The notes under the pieces are model-generated. The model had not been told where the DNA came from. It was given only the letters and a program-made list of their open reading frames with translations, and ran no database searches. A program made the position numbers and the translations under genes. Of a DNA stretch of 64,000 nt, positions 35,724-45,016 are shown one piece after another. This DNA comes from a bacterium (GTDB taxonomy: Bacteria; Hinthialibacterota; Hinthialibacteria; OLB16): assembly GCA_022072055.1 (NCBI GenBank), contig JAJVIK010000015.1, positions 86,111 through 150,110 of the forward strand, given 5' to 3'. Each line of letters opens with the position of its first letter. Position 1 is the first letter of the stretch.

Positions 35724-36371
35724 TCACGGTTGGGCTTCTTGGGGCCTTTTGCGACGCTCCATCAGGAAATGAATGAACATCGGCATGAGAGAGATCGCAA
35801 TCACCACAATGATCACCTTGTCGATGCTGTCGATCATCTTGGGAAACCGGATCCCCAGAAAGTAGCCCAGGAGGACCATGCTCCACACCCAGCCAATGCC
35901 CCCGAAAATGTTGTATGAAAGAAACCGGGAGTAGTTCATCGTTCCGATCCCGGCCACGATGGGAGCGAAGGTCCGAACGATCGGCATGAAGCGAGCGATG
36001 ATGATGGTCTTGCCGCCATGGCGCTCGTAAAACTCATGTGTTCGGATGAGGTGTTTGGGATTGAACAAGAGCGATTTCGGGCGAGTGAAGAGGAGCGGCC
36101 CGGTCTTGGCCCCGAACCAGTAACCCACAGTATCCCCGGCGATGGCAGCGACCGAGAGCACCGTGCAGGTGAGCAGCACATGCGTGTCGAACATGCCGTT
36201 GGCGGTGAGCAGTCCCGCCGCGACCAGGAGGGAATCCCCCGGTAGAAAGAAACCGATCAACAGACCGGTTTCGGCGAAGACAATCACGGTCATGCCGATG
36301 AGTCCCCCCCAGGTCACCAGGGCCTCGACATTGTAGATCTGGCTAAACCACTGAATCAGCTCGGAAAACAT
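35724..36371 (-). CDS. DedA-family membrane protein
   Basis: 215 residues with the DedA/VTT fold. FAETGLLIGFFLPGDSLLVA is the conserved G-x-x-x-P-G-(E/D)-x-x-x re-entrant loop, YWFGAKTGPLL and FYERHGGKTIIIARFMPIVR then TFAPIVAGIGTMNYSRFL the second, with the essential Arg residues. Members translocate or flip polyprenyl-phosphate or phosphatidyl lipids and support membrane potential. It is on the same strand as the prenol-kinase-like fusion and wecB, fitting carrier-lipid recycling, but a 150-bp gap separates it from the fusion gene. Confidence 0.88.
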   Translation of the reverse strand: MFSELIQWFSQIYNVEALVTWGGLIGMTVIVFAETGLLIGFFLPGDSLLVAAGLLTANGMFDTHVLLTCTVLSVAAIAGDTVGYWFGAKTGPLLFTRPKSLLFNPKHLIRTHEFYERHGGKTIIIARFMPIVRTFAPIVAGIGTMNYSRFLSYNIFGGIGWVWSMVLLGYFLGIRFPKMIDSIDKVIIVVIAISLMPMFIHFLMERRKRPQEAQP

Positions 36372-36448
36372 TCGGTCTCCATCACCCCCGAGGGTTCGAT
36401 CATTTCGCTCATCCTAGCACACGCCCCGCTCGCGGCTAGTGGCGCGGG

Positions 36449-37732
36449 TCACCGTCCAAAGAAACCAAACCCCCGACGCTGTTGCTGTTGCTGGGGCATC
36501 ACGAAGGGCATGCGGTTCTGCTGTTGGGGCTGACGTGACGGCGTGGCGATTTGCGCCCCCGGCTGCGCCGCGGGGGTGACCGCCGCGTTCAGAATCTGCG
36601 GGTTCGGGTAATAACCGGGCGCGCGCGGCATCTCCATCAGGACCTCGTCGTTAAACTTGAAGAACCTCCAGCCGGGGCTGACTCCCGGCCCGCCCCGTGT
36701 GGCCGCCGCGTCCACCTCGATCATTTCATTCCGCTTAAGTCCCGGTCCCCACAGGCTGTAGCGGAACCGGAAGGTGGCGTTCAGCTGATTCCCGCGCACC
36801 GAGTCCTCGTCAATCGCCAGATTCTCCACCTTCATCCACCCGTGTTGCCGGACACGGTTGCGGAATTCCTGGAGCGCGGCGCCGGGGGTGCGGACAAAGC
36901 GGCTGATGAACATCTGCTCGCTACGCATCGAATGCGCCTTGGCCCATTTCTGGAGGAGCTGGTCCCAGAGCTGCTGAACAAGGACCGCCTTCTCAATCGG
37001 GCTTTCGTTGAGGGATTGGAGGGGCGGCCGATTCTTACGTCGGCGCTCGGGAGTCGGGGCCGGGGAAGGCGGAGTCTGTGAGAGAGGTGCTCCGCTGGAG
37101 TAGGTTTGGGGGCCATCCGGAGATGTGGCCGAGATCTGAACCGGCTCGGTCACGGGTTCCGGGACAGGCTCCAGCTCGGTCGGGGGTGGCGGTGGAACCA
37201 CCGGCTCGGGATCGTTTCCGAACTGCGGGAAGGCCGACTGGCCAGCTTGGCCGGCGGCCACCGCCGGGGCTTCCTCGCGGATTTCCGAAGCAATTTGCAG
37301 GTAGCCGTTACGGTTGGTCAGGCCCCAAACTCGGGTTTCATTGATGGCTTGATTATACCCCTCAATCCAGAACTCCATGGTAAAGCGGACCTCCCCGGAT
37401 AGGGGGACCCCGCCCCAGCTCTTTTCGGGCGCGGGACGAATCCCATGGACCGCAACCAGGGTGGCCTTGGTCACCCGCCGCGCCGCCAAGCGCTGTTTCC
37501 AGGGAGTCACCCCTTGGGGATCCGCATAGTACACAGCGAGCCCCTGGAGGTCATTCCGCACCAGCGCGGAGGCCCAGCCCTGGATCAATGCACCCGCCAG
37601 ATCCGGGGATACAGTGACTGGCGCGGCCTGATATTGGGCAATTGCGGCGCCTGGAACAATGGAGAAAAGGGCGAGGCAGACCGTGAGGGCAAAGAACCGC
37701 CCACTCCAGAGGGGGGAGGAAGCGTTCATCAT
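36449..37732 (-). CDS. Secreted hypothetical protein with Pro-rich linker and Gln-rich tail
   Basis: 427 residues with a signal peptide (FALTVCLALFSIVPGAAIAQ). Two regions, about 38-150 and 245-365, look like NTF2/SnoaL-type domains with the pattern of a helix, a long beta sheet and short polar turns (GALIQGWASALVRNDLQGLA in the first, AVLVQQLWDQLLQKWAKAHS in the second). They are joined by a Pro/Glu/Thr-rich linker, and the protein ends in a Gln- and Pro-rich tail with GFGFFGR at the end. No catalytic residue set is recognisable. AGGAG about ten bases upstream supports the start. Function unknown. Confidence 0.6.
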   Translation of the reverse strand: MMNASSPLWSGRFFALTVCLALFSIVPGAAIAQYQAAPVTVSPDLAGALIQGWASALVRNDLQGLAVYYADPQGVTPWKQRLAARRVTKATLVAVHGIRPAPEKSWGGVPLSGEVRFTMEFWIEGYNQAINETRVWGLTNRNGYLQIASEIREEAPAVAAGQAGQSAFPQFGNDPEPVVPPPPPTELEPVPEPVTEPVQISATSPDGPQTYSSGAPLSQTPPSPAPTPERRRKNRPPLQSLNESPIEKAVLVQQLWDQLLQKWAKAHSMRSEQMFISRFVRTPGAALQEFRNRVRQHGWMKVENLAIDEDSVRGNQLNATFRFRYSLWGPGLKRNEMIEVDAAATRGGPGVSPGWRFFKFNDEVLMEMPRAPGYYPNPQILNAAVTPAAQPGAQIATPSRQPQQQNRMPFVMPQQQQQRRGFGFFGR

Positions 37733-37829
37733 GATGGGTCACTCCTGTTTCGGTTTCCCTTCCAGCCGCGGAAGAGCACTCACCGCCAGTATAGCACCCG
37801 AAAGGCCTGTGGGGAGACGGGAACTCAAA

Positions 37830-38411
37830 TTAAACCAAATCGCACGCCTCCGCCGGCATCCAGTGGGCATCCTTCCCATCCCACTTCACATTGCATCCGA
37901 TCGGGTTGGTGAGAGGAACTCGAACCGGGCGACCGGCGAGCAGGTCCTCCAGGGCGCCCTCAAGGTCATTGACCGTCATCTTGCTCGTGTCCCGGGGCGA
38001 GTCCACCCCGCGCCCACAGTAAACCAGCTTGCGGTTCGAGTCGAACAAATAGAAATGGGGAGTTCGCAGCGCCCCGTAGGCGCGCGCCACATTCTGCGAC
38101 TCATCATGGAGGTACTTCCAAGGGAATTGCTGCTCCGCCATTCGCTTCACCATTCCCTCGAAGGAATCCTCGGCATAGGTGTTTTTGCTGTTCGAGTTGA
38201 TCCCCACGAACGCCACCCCTTCGGGGATGTATTTCTCGGCGGTCTTGCGGGTGACCTCATCCGACCCGATCACATAAGGGCAATGGTTGCACGTGAAGAA
38301 AACCACCAGCGCCTTGGCGTCGGCGAAGTCCTTCAAGGAATAACTCTTGCCATCAGTGGCCGGGAGGGAAAACTCCGGAGGGTTTGATCCGAGTGGGAGG
38401 GTGAACGGCAT
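37830..38411 (-). CDS. Thioredoxin-fold redoxin (AhpC/TSA-like)
   Basis: 193 residues from the ATG at 38411, chosen for AAAGGAG upstream. [40 protein letters not shown] with a C-x-x-C pair (CNHC), and [20 protein letters not shown] with the cis-proline (TP) are typical of thioredoxin-family redoxins. GRGVDSPRD and the C-terminal CNVKW are also seen in this subfamily, which is widespread in environmental genomes. It probably reduces a disulfide or peroxide in the cytoplasm, since no signal peptide is present. Confidence 0.82.
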   Translation of the reverse strand: MPFTLPLGSNPPEFSLPATDGKSYSLKDFADAKALVVFFTCNHCPYVIGSDEVTRKTAEKYIPEGVAFVGINSNSKNTYAEDSFEGMVKRMAEQQFPWKYLHDESQNVARAYGALRTPHFYLFDSNRKLVYCGRGVDSPRDTSKMTVNDLEGALEDLLAGRPVRVPLTNPIGCNVKWDGKDAHWMPAEACDLV

Positions 38412-38707
38412 GGCGGTGGTTTCTCCTTTCACGCGGCGATGCATGCGCACCGGAACATGGGAAAAGGATAAACCAGGGAATCAGAGGAAGCAATTCAGGT
38501 GAATGGGGCGGGCCTGAGCTGAGGCGTCAGGCAGATCAGGCCGGGACCGACCCCAGAAGAACCAGGCGGGAGCTGGCCGCTAACTCATGCGCCAAATCCA
38601 GCTGCTCGTCCTTGCAACAAGGCCAGCCTTCAGCAACCCAGTGTTGGGGCGGTGGCTCATCCAGGCGTGTACGGAGTCCTCGAGAGAACATCTCAGCGAC
38701 TTCAATA

Positions 38708-39031
38708 TCAGCCCTTCCGTATAGCCTCCTTCCCCGAGGGTCCGCAACATGGATTCTCCCCGTGGAAGAAATCCACTCCATGAGCTTTGCTCCTCCCAAA
38801 CAGCCCCGCATAGCTTAAGCGACCCTCGCCCGAAATCGAGAAGGAAAACCTCCACCGCGTTTCGATTATCCATTCAAAGCCAACTTCCCCATCCGGATCG
38901 GCTCCAATGTCAGGCGGCGTCTCGGTCTCAGGCAGGAGTCGAATGATTTCCCTGGCGATCTCGCAGGCCCGCCGATCCACCGGCACGGCACCATAGCCGT
39001 CCCAGTCGGGTGGCGAACGATCCAGAATCAC
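38708..39031 (-). CDS. Small hypothetical protein, probably truncated
   Basis: 107 residues from a GTG start. SPPDWDGYGAVPVDRRACEI and GADPDGEVGFEWIIETRWRF then SFSISGEGRLSYAGLFGRSK resemble a family of short orphan proteins that are D-W-D-G-(Y/E)-G rich and often adjacent to TA-like genes. The open frame extends upstream to about 39119 without an ATG, and another frame carries a plausible C-terminal part further down (to 38536), so a frameshift or truncation is possible. No partner gene is apparent. Function unknown. Confidence 0.4.
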   Translation of the reverse strand: MILDRSPPDWDGYGAVPVDRRACEIAREIIRLLPETETPPDIGADPDGEVGFEWIIETRWRFSFSISGEGRLSYAGLFGRSKAHGVDFFHGENPCCGPSGKEAIRKG

Positions 39032-39209
39032 CGTGTCGAGGTTCTCCAGGAGTTGCTCGTGGAAGCCCCCCCGTCCTGAAGGAGTTTGGTGGGTGAGTCC
39101 GACACTGCTGATGATCTCCTGTTAAGTGCAAGTGGTTCCCACCGACAAGAAAGGCGCTGGAGGCCAAGCGGCCCCCAGCGCCCCATTCACGGACACTCTC
39201 GGTCTCTCT

Positions 39210-42200
39210 TTAGGGAAGCTCGATCTTCCACTTTCTGGCCATCAGGAAGAGATCCTCCATGTCCATCTTGCCGTCGCAATTGAAATCGCGGAACGGCGAC
39301 CCCTGCTGAATGCCCGCAAGGCAGAGCAGCAGGTCGCGGGCGTCCACTCCGTTCATCCCGTCGAAGTCGAAGTCGGAGTCCTGAACATTGCAGGTCGGCG
39401 TCGCGGTCTCCGCGGGAGTCTCGGTTTCCGTTTCAGTCGGAACCGGGGAGTCGGTTTCGGTCGGTTCCGGAGTCTCGGTGGCGGTCGGCTCGATCTCGGT
39501 TTCGGTCGGAGTCGGGGCCTCCACCACCGTGATCGTGGCATGGTACATCGCGGAGACATTCCCCGCGTTGTCCCTGTATTTGACGAAGACCGTGGCGATC
39601 CCCATGGCGTTCGGTTCGATCATCCAAGGCCGCGTCGGGTTGAACGGCTCCCACAGGCCATCCGAACCGTCGCTGTGGTTCATGATCATCATGTCCGCCA
39701 CTCCGCTCACCTCGGCCATCGGGTCGTGCGCGTCACGAGGATCGAGATCAAACTCCGGCTCAAAGTTATCCTCGGCGATCAGGGTGAGTTCCACATCCAG
39801 GGAGCTCGTGGTCATCGCCCCCATGTTGATGAAAATCGAGCCGTGCGGCGGGTACGGATCCCGAGTCCCCGTGGCGTCCTCCACATTGCTCGGGCAGCTT
39901 TCCTCGTTATTCGAGCCGCGCGCCACGATCCGGTATTTGTAGTTGAGTCCCTCCTGGATATTCTCATCCACGAACTGGAAGGGCGGCTCCGCGGGCCAGT
40001 CGCCAAAGATCAGGTTGAAATCCTCCGAACCGGGATCGCAACGGTAGATGTTGAACTTGTCCGGGGGCGCGATGTCCCGCCCGATGAAGGGGATATTGAA
40101 GCGCACCAGGATCTTGAGGACTCCCGGGATCACCCGAATCCGCGGCGGCTTGGAGCGGTCATCGCGAGGCTCAAACGGGTCCGCCTGACGGTGCACCTCG
40201 GAGCCGTCCGACTCGCCTCCATCATCCGTGTCCGGATCACAGGGATTGGTTCCGACCTGGAATTCCGTGATGTTGTCGAGACCATCCTGGTCCTTGTCGA
40301 CCTTGGCGTCATTCTCTCCGGGATTCAAACAGGGGAAGAGAACCTCATACTCATCCGGCATAAGATCATCGTCGCTGTCCTTCCCACCCTGCATGTGAAA
40401 GGCTTTGGTCCTGCGCCGAGTGAACTGGCCGAGCGCATCGGAGGTTCCCTCGGCGGTGGCAACCACCTGATAGGTCCCCTCCAATCCCGTTCCGTAATAC
40501 TTGTTGCCGTAGATGCCGTCATCCGGGCCCCCATCCCCGTGAGCCCCGTCGTCATACAGCGTGCGCAGGGTCTCCACTCCGTTCGGGTTGGTGACCAGGG
40601 CCCGCACCGTGGCGCCCTTGATCGGCCCGGTGTCGGTAAGGGACACCAGGATCGGCATCGGGGTCCCCACAATCCGCTCCTCAAGCGGGAGCGCGAGATA
40701 GAGCTCCATGGTCAGGATGCTCTTGACCGAGGCCTCCACCAAGTAATAAGACTCGCATATCTGCGTACATCCCCCCGCCGGATTGATGATCAATTCAAAC
40801 TGCCACATTCCCGGTATGGGAGCGCCGATCCGGAACACCTTATGGTGGTCCGCGATTTCGGTGAAGGGGATTGTGTGGACTCCGCCGATGGGATCGCGTA
40901 GGAGAATCAGGGGATTGCCAAACCTCCAACGGACCGCGGCGACCAGCTCCGAGGCGCCGGCGTCCACATAGAAGTTGTGGATGTTGGCCTCCTCGCGATT
41001 CGTTACCCCGCGCTCGGAAAGCACCTCGTTCTGTCCAGCCACCTCGGTCCCCACGATCCGATAGATCTCCGCCAAGTTGAGGAAGAATTCGTCGATCCCC
41101 AGCCCCTTTTCGCCCTCACTCTTGGGTCCCGGCTCGGCGGCAAACAGATAAGTTCCCCCGCAGGCTTGCGCCAAGGCCTGGAGGTCTGGACGATTCGCGT
41201 CGGCTCCGATGGCTATCGTGTGAACTTGGGGAACTTGCTGCCCGGCGTCCACCCTTGCCTGGTAGGTGTCGCGGAAATTCTGGATGGTCATGTCGCACGT
41301 GTTCTCGCCATCGCTTAAAAGGATCAAGGCCCACTGGTGCATCGGATTGGCGAGGGAGGTGAGCTGACTGAGTCCGGTGGCGAGGCCATCCCCGATCGCG
41401 GTTCCGCCGCCGGCCGCCAGGGCATTGATCGCGGTGTGCGCGTCCGTGCGGCTGGTGGCGTCCCAATCACGGAGCGTAAGGTTCACCGCGGCCGGGGCGC
41501 AATCGAAGCTGACCACCCCGACTTTGTCACCCTCGCGCCAACTGTCCACATACAGGTTCGCGGCATCCTTTGCGTCCGCGATCTTCGAGGGCGGCGCGCC
41601 CATGCTTCCGGAACGGTCGATCACCAGCACGTTGTCGGCGTCCGCGCGCGGCTGATAGCGAATGGCGTTGGTCTCCGTGGCCGAGAGGATCGACCAGCGC
41701 ACGTTCAGGTTGTAGTCCGTGTTGGCGGTCTGCGTGGGGGCCTGTATCACAAACCAATACTGCCCCTGGACATACGCGTTCGTGACAATGTTCCCCGCCC
41801 CAAGAGTCGTGTTCCCGACCTTGAAAGTGAAGGCGCTTGGCATGATCCCCGTGACCGGATCGCCCATCGGCGAGAGCACTTCGACCTTGGCCAGGAATTT
41901 CTCGGGGGCGTTACGGTCCCCCACGCTCGCCTTGCGGCCGGTCAGCGGATCGAGGATATGCAACACCGGCTGCGTGCCGTTAATCACATATCGGAAGTTC
42001 ACCAACTGATCCAGCCCCGCGATGATTACCACGACCTTGTCATACGAGTCGTTGGCGATGGAGCGCTCGAAATCCAGGCCCACATGGCGCTCCTCCATCA
42101 CGATGTCGTTCCCCTTGATGAGCAACAGCACAAAGTAAGCCGGGGAAGGTGAGTCCACCGAGTAATCAATCTGAATGAAGGGAACACTCGCCTCCGGACG

Positions 42201-43547
42201 GTACTCGTGATAGCGCGCCGCCCACTCGCGCACATCCGAAAGGAACGGTCCCACTTGCTCTAGCGGCGCCAGATCCTCGCTCACCGACAGCGCCACATTA
42301 TTGTAGGGACCGGGCGTCTGGGTTTCGTCCGTGTACTTGTACTTGCTCGGGATGCTCGGTCCGGTCATCTGCTTGGCGTAATTGGCGATCACAAAGTTCT
42401 TGAAAGCGTCAACATAACGATCCGTCTCGCCCAGGTTCGCAAGGGTCTGGTCCATCACCTGGATGCCGTCGCGCATCACATCGTCGTTGGCCTCGTCCCA
42501 GAACTCCTCGTAAAAGTCGAGACCCTTCTGCGGTTCGGCCAGGTTATTGCCGTACTGGTCGCACATGTAGACCCAGAACAGCGCGGTTCCGTAAGAGAGG
42601 TGTGTGATGGGGCGATTCGGGTTGCCGAGATACCCGTTCACTTCGCCCACATAATTTGCCACCCCGTTGGGATCATCATCCACATTCTGGCAGACCCCGC
42701 CGATCTGGACACAGGCCAGGTCCTGAATGGCGCGCGCCTGCCCCTCGATCACCCAGTTTCCGTCCGGGTCGGTCTGAATCGCGTTGTAGGCGAATTGGAC
42801 CATGTGAAAGAGCTCATGGACAGGGATCAAAAGGCTCGCCGGGTCGCCGGTGTTGGTGGTGTGGTTGTAGGGCGCGAGATACTGCGGGGCGAGTCCGAAC
42901 CCGCAGCCGTTGGCGCACCCGCCGCCATCGCACCACTTGAGATTGAACGGAAAGGAGTCGGGCGAGACCGGGTTGTACCCCGGCAGGAACATGAAATTGG
43001 CGTACTCCGTCCGGCAGCCCTCGGAGATCGAGAGCATCCGCGCGGCGTATTCATTCTGCCCCATCCCATTGGTCCCGGCGGGAACACAGTTGACTTGACC
43101 CCCGTCGAAGGGCGGGCAGTTCGTCGTGTTATAGAAGACACGGAAGTTGGTCCCGGTCAGATTCAACGGCCCCGCGGCCTGGTTGGAGTAGTTCGAGAAC
43201 ATGCCGTCACCCATCCGAAAGGCGCGAACTCGGTAGAGGTAACTGTTCATCGGATCCACCGAGGCGTCCTCATACCCGCCCGTGTCCGCTCCAACCGTGC
43301 CGATTTCAACAAAATCCCCCGCATTTGTTTTTCGCTCGATGTGGTAGGCGGTCTCGTCGTTGGCGTTGTCCTTCCAACTGATCTTGGTTCGGGAAAGGGT
43401 CAGCCCCCAGGTGCGGATATCGCTGGGGGTGGCGGGTTGTCCCCATGTCACATCCGGGATAACGAAAACTCCCAGAAGCAAGAGCCAGGGAAACCGTGAG
43501 ACTTTGCGGAAAATGAAATTGGATGTTGAGGCGGCGGGACTCGTCAT
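39210..43547 (-). CDS. Giant secreted VWA protein with FN3, HExxH-containing region, thrombospondin-type Ca repeats and dockerin-like tail
   Basis: 1445 residues from the ATG at 43547, which has AGGAGG seven bases upstream. Order: signal (about 1-36); fibronectin type III (about 38-128); a Cys-rich region containing PVHELFHMVQFAYNAIQ (HExxH at 244-248) and GNWVIEGQARAIQDLACVQ (E at 268), a gluzincin-like pattern; a von Willebrand A domain (about 633-840) with MIDAS VIDRSGSMGAPPSKIADAKD and SFDCAPA; beta-rich domains; calcium repeats like DSDDDLMPDEYE and DQDGLDNITEFQVGTNPCDP (about 1056-1110); an FN3-like part; a Thr/Glu/Pro linker; and a C-terminal DFDGMNGVDARDLLLCLAG then FNCDGKMDMEDLFLMARKWK that resembles a dockerin type I pair. 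It is a surface or secreted adhesin or peptidase. Substrate unknown. Confidence 0.8.
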   Translation of the reverse strand: MTSPAASTSNFIFRKVSRFPWLLLLGVFVIPDVTWGQPATPSDIRTWGLTLSRTKISWKDNANDETAYHIERKTNAGDFVEIGTVGADTGGYEDASVDPMNSYLYRVRAFRMGDGMFSNYSNQAAGPLNLTGTNFRVFYNTTNCPPFDGGQVNCVPAGTNGMGQNEYAARMLSISEGCRTEYANFMFLPGYNPVSPDSFPFNLKWCDGGGCANGCGFGLAPQYLAPYNHTTNTGDPASLLIPVHELFHMVQFAYNAIQTDPDGNWVIEGQARAIQDLACVQIGGVCQNVDDDPNGVANYVGEVNGYLGNPNRPITHLSYGTALFWVYMCDQYGNNLAEPQKGLDFYEEFWDEANDDVMRDGIQVMDQTLANLGETDRYVDAFKNFVIANYAKQMTGPSIPSKYKYTDETQTPGPYNNVALSVSEDLAPLEQVGPFLSDVREWAARYHEYRPEASVPFIQIDYSVDSPSPAYFVLLLIKGNDIVMEERHVGLDFERSIANDSYDKVVVIIAGLDQLVNFRYVINGTQPVLHILDPLTGRKASVGDRNAPEKFLAKVEVLSPMGDPVTGIMPSAFTFKVGNTTLGAGNIVTNAYVQGQYWFVIQAPTQTANTDYNLNVRWSILSATETNAIRYQPRADADNVLVIDRSGSMGAPPSKIADAKDAANLYVDSWREGDKVGVVSFDCAPAAVNLTLRDWDATSRTDAHTAINALAAGGGTAIGDGLATGLSQLTSLANPMHQWALILLSDGENTCDMTIQNFRDTYQARVDAGQQVPQVHTIAIGADANRPDLQALAQACGGTYLFAAEPGPKSEGEKGLGIDEFFLNLAEIYRIVGTEVAGQNEVLSERGVTNREEANIHNFYVDAGASELVAAVRWRFGNPLILLRDPIGGVHTIPFTEIADHHKVFRIGAPIPGMWQFELIINPAGGCTQICESYYLVEASVKSILTMELYLALPLEERIVGTPMPILVSLTDTGPIKGATVRALVTNPNGVETLRTLYDDGAHGDGGPDDGIYGNKYYGTGLEGTYQVVATAEGTSDALGQFTRRRTKAFHMQGGKDSDDDLMPDEYEVLFPCLNPGENDAKVDKDQDGLDNITEFQVGTNPCDPDTDDGGESDGSEVHRQADPFEPRDDRSKPPRIRVIPGVLKILVRFNIPFIGRDIAPPDKFNIYRCDPGSEDFNLIFGDWPAEPPFQFVDENIQEGLNYKYRIVARGSNNEESCPSNVEDATGTRDPYPPHGSIFINMGAMTTSSLDVELTLIAEDNFEPEFDLDPRDAHDPMAEVSGVADMMIMNHSDGSDGLWEPFNPTRPWMIEPNAMGIATVFVKYRDNAGNVSAMYHATITVVEAPTPTETEIEPTATETPEPTETDSPVPTETETETPAETATPTCNVQDSDFDFDGMNGVDARDLLLCLAGIQQGSPFRDFNCDGKMDMEDLFLMARKWKIELP

Positions 43548-43783
43548 GACCAAGCCTCCTATCGAATGGTGGCGGCGACAACAACCTTTGCCCGAGAAAA
43601 CGTGGACCATCGAGGGGGGAACCGAGGACCCCTCGAAAAGACAAGGTCAGCCTGGCGGATGCTCAGCCGCCTAGGGCCGACACTTCAGCACCCTTAAGGA
43701 TAGACCTCCACGGGGAACCGTCAATCAAAATTTTCCGAAAGGCAGCTCCCACCTCTCGGCGATTGTGGCTATACTCTTCATCA

Positions 43784-43942
43784 ACATGGGTGTCCCCTTC
43801 GGGGGATGAAACGGGAAGCGGGTGAGAGACCCGCGCGGACCCGCCGCTGTGAGTGGGGACAAAGGCTGCAACCGCCACGGGCCGAATTGGCTCGGAAGGC
43901 GCGGCCGGAGGATGATCCACAAGCCAGAAGACCGGCCCATGT
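43784..43942 (+). promoter_or_regulatory. Cobalamin (B12) riboswitch
   Basis: The core matches the B12 aptamer: GGGAAGCGGGTGAGAGACCC, then GCGCGGACCCGCCGCTGT, then GCCACGGG and GGAAGGCG, and the 3' block GATGATCCACAAGCCAGAAG with ACC. The closing helix P1 is present: ACATGGG (43784-43790) with CCCATGT (43936-43942). The aptamer faces the pilin-like gene whose GTG is about 100 bases downstream. Between them a short hairpin (CCTC 44019-44022 with GAGG 44029-44032) can hide the SD-like AGAGG, suggesting translational control; no terminator with T tract is visible. A -10-like TATACT lies at 43770-43775. Confidence 0.85.
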
Positions 43943-44041
43943 CACACCCTCGGCGAGGGACTCTCCGGGTTCGAGAGGCGCGCGCCCGCTGGACTCCGGC
44001 TTCCCACGAGGGGTGGCTCCTCGGAAAAGAGGTTTCCAGAC

Positions 44042-44680
44042 GTGGGACGGAAATCCGGTTTCACCCTCATTGAACTGCTGGTTGTCATCGCCATTATCCT
44101 GGTCCTGATCGCCATCGCGTTGCCGAACTATCTCTCCGCCAAGGCCCGCGCCCAGGAGGTTCACTGTCGCGCGAACCTCCGCGTCCTCGGGCAGGCGCTG
44201 TTCGCTTACAAGATCGACTACCGCACCTTTCCGCTGGGGGATGGTTGCGCCGGGGAGGAGCCTTCCCCGGGACAGACCTGCGTGGGGAACGGTCCCGCGG
44301 CGATGGGGTCCTGGGCGGGGGTCCCTTGGATTCTGCTCAAAATGAAATACACCGAAGACCGCGAGGCCTTTCATTGCCCGGCGCTCGCGGGCTGGTTTCC
44401 GGAGAAGAAACAGAACCTGCGCTATGCGTACAATGCCTCGGCCTCGGATGCGGGCGGACTAGCGGGGGGACGAGACAACCTGGAGCGCGATTCCGGCCAT
44501 CTGTGGCTGTGCCGCTGCGCCTGGGTCCCCGCGGAAGCCTCCTTCGACCCGCGCTCCAGGCTGATCTACCCAAGCGGAGATGATCTCGACACGGGCGAGA
44601 AGGATGTGATGGAGAATGTGCTGCGAATCAACGGGGTGGTGGAAAGGGCGAACGGGAGGAAGGAATTTTTGGGGAATTGA
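44042..44680 (+). CDS. Type IV pilin-like protein under the riboswitch
   Basis: 212 residues starting at GTG 44042 (AAGAGG nine bases before). GRKSGFTLIELLVVIAIILV then LIAIALPNYLSAKARAQEVH is a complete prepilin signal: cleavage after Gly, Phe +1, Glu +5 and the long hydrophobic helix. The globular part has Cys residues and FHCPALAGWF then LRYAYNAS, as in pseudopilins of type II secretion-like systems in environmental bacteria. It may be a minor pilin or a pseudopilin. It is alone; no secretion machinery is adjacent. A B12 riboswitch in front is unexpected and discussed in the findings. Confidence 0.85.
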   Translation: MGRKSGFTLIELLVVIAIILVLIAIALPNYLSAKARAQEVHCRANLRVLGQALFAYKIDYRTFPLGDGCAGEEPSPGQTCVGNGPAAMGSWAGVPWILLKMKYTEDREAFHCPALAGWFPEKKQNLRYAYNASASDAGGLAGGRDNLERDSGHLWLCRCAWVPAEASFDPRSRLIYPSGDDLDTGEKDVMENVLRINGVVERANGRKEFLGN

Positions 44681-45016
44681 AAGGCCGCCTAGCGTATAGG
44701 CAGGTTCCGTCAATTTGGGCTAGTGGCGTGCTGGTGCAGAATCTGTGATACCGAAGAGATCCCATTTAATTCTTCTCATCAAGAAGGGCAGACCAATCTC
44801 CGGGTAGCCTCCGGATCTGCCCCATCAGATATCTTCCTCGGACAGGCGGGGGGGCCTAACCGAACTTTCCAATGGGAGTCTATACCGTAATGGGGCCCTG
44901 CTAATTTTGACCTGGAAAGTGATTCTGCCTCGTAGTGACCACTTTACCCAGATTTGTTTTTTGCTATCATCTGCTGCTTTGTGTGAGACCGGGGGCAAGA
45001 TGCACTGTGTAGCCAC
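44681..45016. other. Intergenic, lower-GC start of the ATPase cassette
   Basis: No gene supported. It holds a bulged hairpin: GGGCAGA (44786-44792) with TCTGCCC (44816-44822), and inside it TCCGG (44799-44803) with CCGGA (44811-44815). There is no T tract after it. The base composition becomes less GC-rich from here to 49.7 kb. Confidence 0.5.

Noticed and set aside
38536-38811. 91-codon frame after the small hypothetical at 38708
   Set aside because: It might be the frameshifted end of that gene, but no conserved sequence supports it, so it was not called separately.
39126-40901. 591-codon open frame antisense to the giant VWA gene
   Set aside because: It lies opposite a gene with signal, domains and good SD; it has no family features and is explained by GC-biased codons on the other strand.
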